Assembly: GCA_963974935.1 (NCBI GenBank)
Contig: CAXBEV010000010.1
Coordinates: forward strand, 1 to 64,000
From: UBA4479 sp963974935
Lineage (GTDB): Bacteria > Pseudomonadota > Alphaproteobacteria > Rhodospirillales > Casp-alpha2
DNA length: 64,000 nucleotides
Direction: 5' to 3'
The notes under the pieces are model-generated. The model searched no databases and had not been told where the DNA came from. It saw nothing but the letters and a program-made list of their open reading frames with translations. The position numbers were made by a program, and so were the translations under genes. Below, piece by piece: positions 61,082 to 64,000 of this stretch (the first letter of the stretch is position 1; each line of letters starts with the position of its first letter).

Positions 61082-62281
61082 ATGACAGCCGCCCCGCTTT
61101 CTAAAATCCGTGTCCTCGATCTGACCAACGTGCTGGCCGGGCCGTTTTGTTGCCATCAGTTGGCGCACATGGGCGCCGACGTGATCAAGGTCGAGGTGCC
61201 GGGATCGGGCGATCTGGCCCGTCAATTGGGCGGCGATCCCGAGCTCAACGAAAAGCTCATGGGCGTGTCGTTTCTGGCGCAAAACGCAGGCAAGCGATCC
61301 ATCACCATCAATCTTAAATCCGAACGTGGGAAAGCTTTGTTTCGGGAATTGGTGCGCACGGCGGATGTGGTTGTCGAAAACTTCCGACCAGGCGTCATGG
61401 ATCGATTGGGCGTCGGCTTTGATGTGTTGAAGCAAGACAATTCGAAACTTATTTACTGCGCAATTTCGGGCTTTGGGCAGAACGGACCGCTCCGCAATCT
61501 GCCGGCGTATGATCAGATTGTGCAGGGCATGTCCGGCTTGATGAGCATCACCGGTGATCCTGATACGGCGCCTTACCGGGTCGGCTATCCGGTCGCAGAC
61601 ACGGTGGGCGGTATGACGGCGGCGTTTGCCATCGCCGCCGCGCTCGCAGACCCGGACCGCACCGCGCACATGATCGACGTGTCTATGTTGGAAGCGACCA
61701 TCGCAACCATGGGCTGGGTGGTTTCAAACTATTTGGTCGCCGGCATGACCCCGGCACCGATCGGCAATGACAATTTCACCGCCAGCCCATCCGGCACGTT
61801 TGCGACCGGCAACGGTTTGCTGAACATTGCCGCCAACAAACAAGAACAGTTCGAGGCTGTCTGCGACGTTGTCGGCCATCCGGACCTCAAAACCGACGCT
61901 CGCTTCGCCAACCGTAAAGATCGGCTGAAGAACCGGGTTCAGTTGAAAGCCATTCTCGAAGACGCGATGGCGGATGATACGGCGGCGGCCTGGCGGCAAA
62001 AGCTCAACGATGCCGGCGTGCCGGCGGGCGAAGTGCTCAGCGTGCCTGATGTCTTGGCGCATCCACAAATCGCAGACCGTGGCATGATCGGTGATTTCAA
62101 AGACCCGCCGGGTGTGGGGCGCGACATTCGCTTGGCGCGGACCGGCTACAAAATCGACGGCGAACCCGCCAAGGTCGACACACCGCCGCCGACGCTTGGC
62201 CAACACACCGATGAAATTTTGGCGTCGCTCGGTTACGACGCGGACGCCATTCAGGCTCTTAAAGAGGGCAAAGCGATATGA
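61082..62281 (+). CDS. Class III (CaiB/BaiF) CoA-transferase
   Basis: Formyl-CoA-transferase-family enzyme of 399 residues: LDLTNVLAGPFCCHQLAHMG at the N terminus, a CoA-binding ENFRPGVMDRLG, YCAISGFGQNGP near residue 125, and the catalytic Asp173 in GYPVADTVGGMTAA. It moves CoA between small carboxylic acids; the substrate is unknown. AAAGGAAA precedes the ATG. Its stop overlaps the start of a broken citryl-CoA lyase gene (ATGA), and such pairs are usual partners, so its acid is probably handled by that lyase in intact relatives. Confidence 0.93.
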   Translation: MTAAPLSKIRVLDLTNVLAGPFCCHQLAHMGADVIKVEVPGSGDLARQLGGDPELNEKLMGVSFLAQNAGKRSITINLKSERGKALFRELVRTADVVVENFRPGVMDRLGVGFDVLKQDNSKLIYCAISGFGQNGPLRNLPAYDQIVQGMSGLMSITGDPDTAPYRVGYPVADTVGGMTAAFAIAAALADPDRTAHMIDVSMLEATIATMGWVVSNYLVAGMTPAPIGNDNFTASPSGTFATGNGLLNIAANKQEQFEAVCDVVGHPDLKTDARFANRKDRLKNRVQLKAILEDAMADDTAAAWRQKLNDAGVPAGEVLSVPDVLAHPQIADRGMIGDFKDPPGVGRDIRLARTGYKIDGEPAKVDTPPPTLGQHTDEILASLGYDADAIQALKEGKAI

Positions 62282-62523
62282 CCGAAGACGTCGATAAAAA
62301 AAGTGTGTGACTGGTGGTCCACCGGCATTACCGAGATGGCGCCGGGCATGCTTAGCTCGACTTCCCGGCCCCCTTGGCGCGGGGCTTTTTCTGTTTGTCT
62401 TGCTCGCTCGACATTCTGGCGCACGCATGGGAGCAGACCCAACAAGGTGACCGCAACAAAGGCCCGATTCCCTGCGATATGATCTGGACCTACACCGGCA
62501 AGCCGCATCGCACGCTCGACTGA
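62278..62523 (+). pseudogene. Remnant of a citryl-CoA lyase / citrate synthase-family gene
   Basis: Two pieces of one gene survive. After ATG 62278 (ATGA overlap with the CoA-transferase) the frame stops at codon 11, but dropping one A from the A7 tract at 62296-62302 restores CDWWSTGITEMAPGM, the usual start region of citryl-CoA lyase-type proteins. From 62356 a second frame gives LARGFFCLSCSLDILAHAWE and QTQQGDRNKGPIP, the family C terminus, ending at TGA 62521-62523. About 190 codons between them are missing. The gene is therefore frameshifted and internally deleted. Confidence 0.75.
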
Positions 62524-62588
62524 GCGAGCGTTGCCATCGCCGTTAACGTCACGGATACTATTCAGACAGATTTTCGGAGGTGCGGATT

Positions 62589-63485
62589 ATGAAGTGTGAT
62601 TGGCAGGGTGTCTTTCCGGCGCTGATGACGGAGTTCAGCAAAGACGGTGCGCTCGATTTGGACGCGACGCAAAAGCATATCCGCTCATGTATGGATGCAG
62701 GCGTCACCGGCTTGGTGATGCTGGGCACGCTGGGCGAAAACCCATCGTTGAGCCAAGACGAAAAAGAACAGGTTCTGACGGCGGCCGTCGAAGCGACAGA
62801 GGGGAAAATTCCCGTGCTGACGGGTGTCGCGGAATACACTACGGCGTTCGCCATTGAGTTCGTAAAACGCGCCGAGCGCGCCGGCGTCACAGGCCTGATG
62901 GCTTTGCCGTGCATGGTCTATCAGCAAGATTCCCGCGAAGCCGTGAATCATTTCCGCACGTTGGCGGCCGCTACCGACTTACCGATCATGATCTACAACA
63001 ACCCGGTCGCTTATAAAGTCGATCTCAGCCCCGAAGATTTCCAAGGTTTGGCCGACGTCGACAACATCGTCGCCGTCAAAGAGTCGTCCCACGACAGCCG
63101 CCGCATCACCGATATGGCGAACGTGTTGGGCGATCGCTACACGGTGTTTTGCGGGGTCGATGACTTGGTGTTGGAGAATCTTTTATTCGGCGCCAAAGGT
63201 TGGGTCTGCGGCATGGTGAATTCGTTCCCCCGCGAAGCTGTGAAGCTGTTCGAGCTTGGTGCCGCGGGCAAGGTCAAGGAAGCGTATGAATTGTACAAAT
63301 GGTTTATGCCGCTGTTGCACCTGGATGTGGATGTGAAGCTCGTGCAGATGATCAAGCTCGCCAACCAAATGACGGGCGAGGGATCGGAACATGTGCGCGC
63401 TCCCAGGCTCACCCTTGTCGGCGACGAGCGTGCGCGGGTTGAAGCCGTGGTGCGGCATGCCCTCGAAAACCGCCCGAATATCTGA
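62589..63485 (+). CDS. DapA-family aldolase/dehydratase (not dapA proper), hydroxyproline-pathway type
   Basis: Dihydrodipicolinate synthase-superfamily TIM barrel of 298 residues. Schiff-base Lys164 (VAVKESS), Tyr136 in IMIYNNPVAYK, and GTLGENPSL near residue 46 are present. It lacks clear identity with lysine-pathway DapA and is followed by a D-amino-acid dehydrogenase-like gene, a pairing seen in hydroxyproline catabolism where the enzyme deaminates 1-pyrroline-4-hydroxy-2-carboxylate. That assignment is inferred from the pair. ATG 62589 has GGAGGT at seven bases; a GTG at 62580 abuts that site. Confidence 0.85.
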   Translation: MKCDWQGVFPALMTEFSKDGALDLDATQKHIRSCMDAGVTGLVMLGTLGENPSLSQDEKEQVLTAAVEATEGKIPVLTGVAEYTTAFAIEFVKRAERAGVTGLMALPCMVYQQDSREAVNHFRTLAAATDLPIMIYNNPVAYKVDLSPEDFQGLADVDNIVAVKESSHDSRRITDMANVLGDRYTVFCGVDDLVLENLLFGAKGWVCGMVNSFPREAVKLFELGAAGKVKEAYELYKWFMPLLHLDVDVKLVQMIKLANQMTGEGSEHVRAPRLTLVGDERARVEAVVRHALENRPNI

Positions 63486-63493
63486 GCCCAGCG

Positions 63494-64000
63494 GTGTCTG
63501 AAACCGAAGCGCCCAACGTCACCATTGTCGGCAATGGGATCGTCGGCTTGGCCACCGCGTATGCCTTGGTGCGCGCCGGCAAGACGGTCCAAGTGATCAG
63601 CCGGGACGGCATCGACGAAGGCACGTCTAGCGGCAATGCTGCCGCCATTGCCGCCGCCGAGATCATGCCGATTGCCGAGCCCGGGCTTTGGAAAAAGGTG
63701 CCCGGCATGTTGATCGACCCGCTGGGACCGCTGAGCCTGAGCGTCACACATCTACCGCAGTTGATGCCGTGGTTTTATCGTTTTTTGCGTGCCTGCCGTC
63801 CACATAATTATGCCAAGGGTGTAGCGGCGTTGGCGGCGCTGATGGACGGCGCACTTGATGATCATCGGGCGATGCTCGATCACATCGACGGCAAGCATTT
63901 GTTGGGCGGCGACGGGGCTTTGTTCGTGTATCGCTCGCACGCCGCCCGAGATAAAGCGGCGCATGAGTGGAAGCTGCGCCAAGCGCACGGCATTGATGTA
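63494..64000 (+). CDS. FAD-dependent D-amino acid dehydrogenase-like oxidoreductase (partial, runs off window)
   Basis: The first 169 codons of a DadA/DAO-type flavoprotein: FAD motif VTIVGNGIVGLATAYALVRA near residue 10, SSGNAAAIAAAEIMPIAEPG near residue 47 where the FAD-binding Ser/Gly lie, then MPWFYRFLRACRP. It starts with GTG eight bases after the DapA-family stop, so it is in the same operon. With that gene it suggests oxidation of a D-amino acid, possibly D-hydroxyproline. The C terminus lies beyond the window. Confidence 0.85.
   Translation, partial: MSETEAPNVTIVGNGIVGLATAYALVRAGKTVQVISRDGIDEGTSSGNAAAIAAAEIMPIAEPGLWKKVPGMLIDPLGPLSLSVTHLPQLMPWFYRFLRACRPHNYAKGVAALAALMDGALDDHRAMLDHIDGKHLLGGDGALFVYRSHAARDKAAHEWKLRQAHGIDV

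Noticed and set aside
62589..63485. Calling this gene dapA
   Set aside because: The fold and Schiff-base Lys are those of the superfamily, but the neighbour is a D-amino-acid dehydrogenase-like gene and not a lysine-pathway gene.

Overview
The window is 64 kb of GC-rich chromosomal DNA from a Gram-negative alphaproteobacterium, most likely of the Rhodospirillales or a close relative. This rests on gene order: rpmH-rnpA-yidD-yidC-engB-argB, the pyrimidine nucleotidase-dapD-dapE-membrane protein-truA-fmt-def run, SRP RNA-dnaX-ybaB-recR, a membrane-anchored c-type cytochrome beside kdsB-pheA, and DUF2336 proteins. There is no CRISPR array, transposase or prophage. One tRNA and one SRP RNA are present.

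Layout. 1-6.0 kb: glutamate synthase gltD-gltB. 6.3-13.8 kb: uppP, then a yejABEF peptide importer operon ending in a hydroxyacid dehydrogenase. 13.9-19.3 kb: an IMPase-family phosphatase and cytochrome c, divergent from kdsB-pheA, then nudC, a cupredoxin-like lipoprotein and a DUF985 cupin. 19.3-26.6 kb: a dimethylformamidase-like protein, SRP RNA, dnaX (with a coupled 48-residue ORF), an exonuclease, ybaB, recR, rmuC. 26.7-36.6 kb: a DUF4139 protein, a nucleoside transporter, def-fmt, an unrecognised protein, truA, membrane proteins, and dapE/dapD with a pyrimidine nucleotidase. 36.7-41.1 kb: a diguanylate cyclase and two tandem DUF2336 genes, apparently inserted into otherwise conserved synteny. 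41.1-45.4 kb: the argB-to-rpmH block. 45.7-49.3 kb: a tight operon of a TVP38 membrane protein, a flavin disulfide oxidoreductase and an orphan histidine kinase. 49.3-56.7 kb: gamma-glutamyltransferase, an orphan ccoQ-like gene, a DnaA-box cluster in front of panBC, a lactonase-like enzyme, bactofilin, gpt and a lipoprotein. 57-64 kb: tRNA-Arg, then a more accessory-looking segment: a Fic AMP-transferase gene with a double palindromic operator, small-molecule enzymes, a CoA-transferase with a decayed citryl-CoA lyase gene, and the start of a probable hydroxyproline-type catabolic pair.

Most genes are housekeeping: nitrogen assimilation, envelope synthesis, lysine/peptidoglycan, arginine, pantothenate, phenylalanine, translation initiation, ribosome and membrane-protein biogenesis. 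They sit in compact operons, often with ATGA/GTGA stop-start overlaps. The points most worth a second look are the paired operators at fic (58320-58394), the DnaA-box cluster with the orphan CcoQ-like gene (51159-51441), the TVP38-oxidoreductase-kinase operon, the diguanylate cyclase/DUF2336 group with a G9 tract, the dnaX-coupled small ORF, and the citryl-CoA lyase remnant. I see no single undescribed system that I would claim with confidence.
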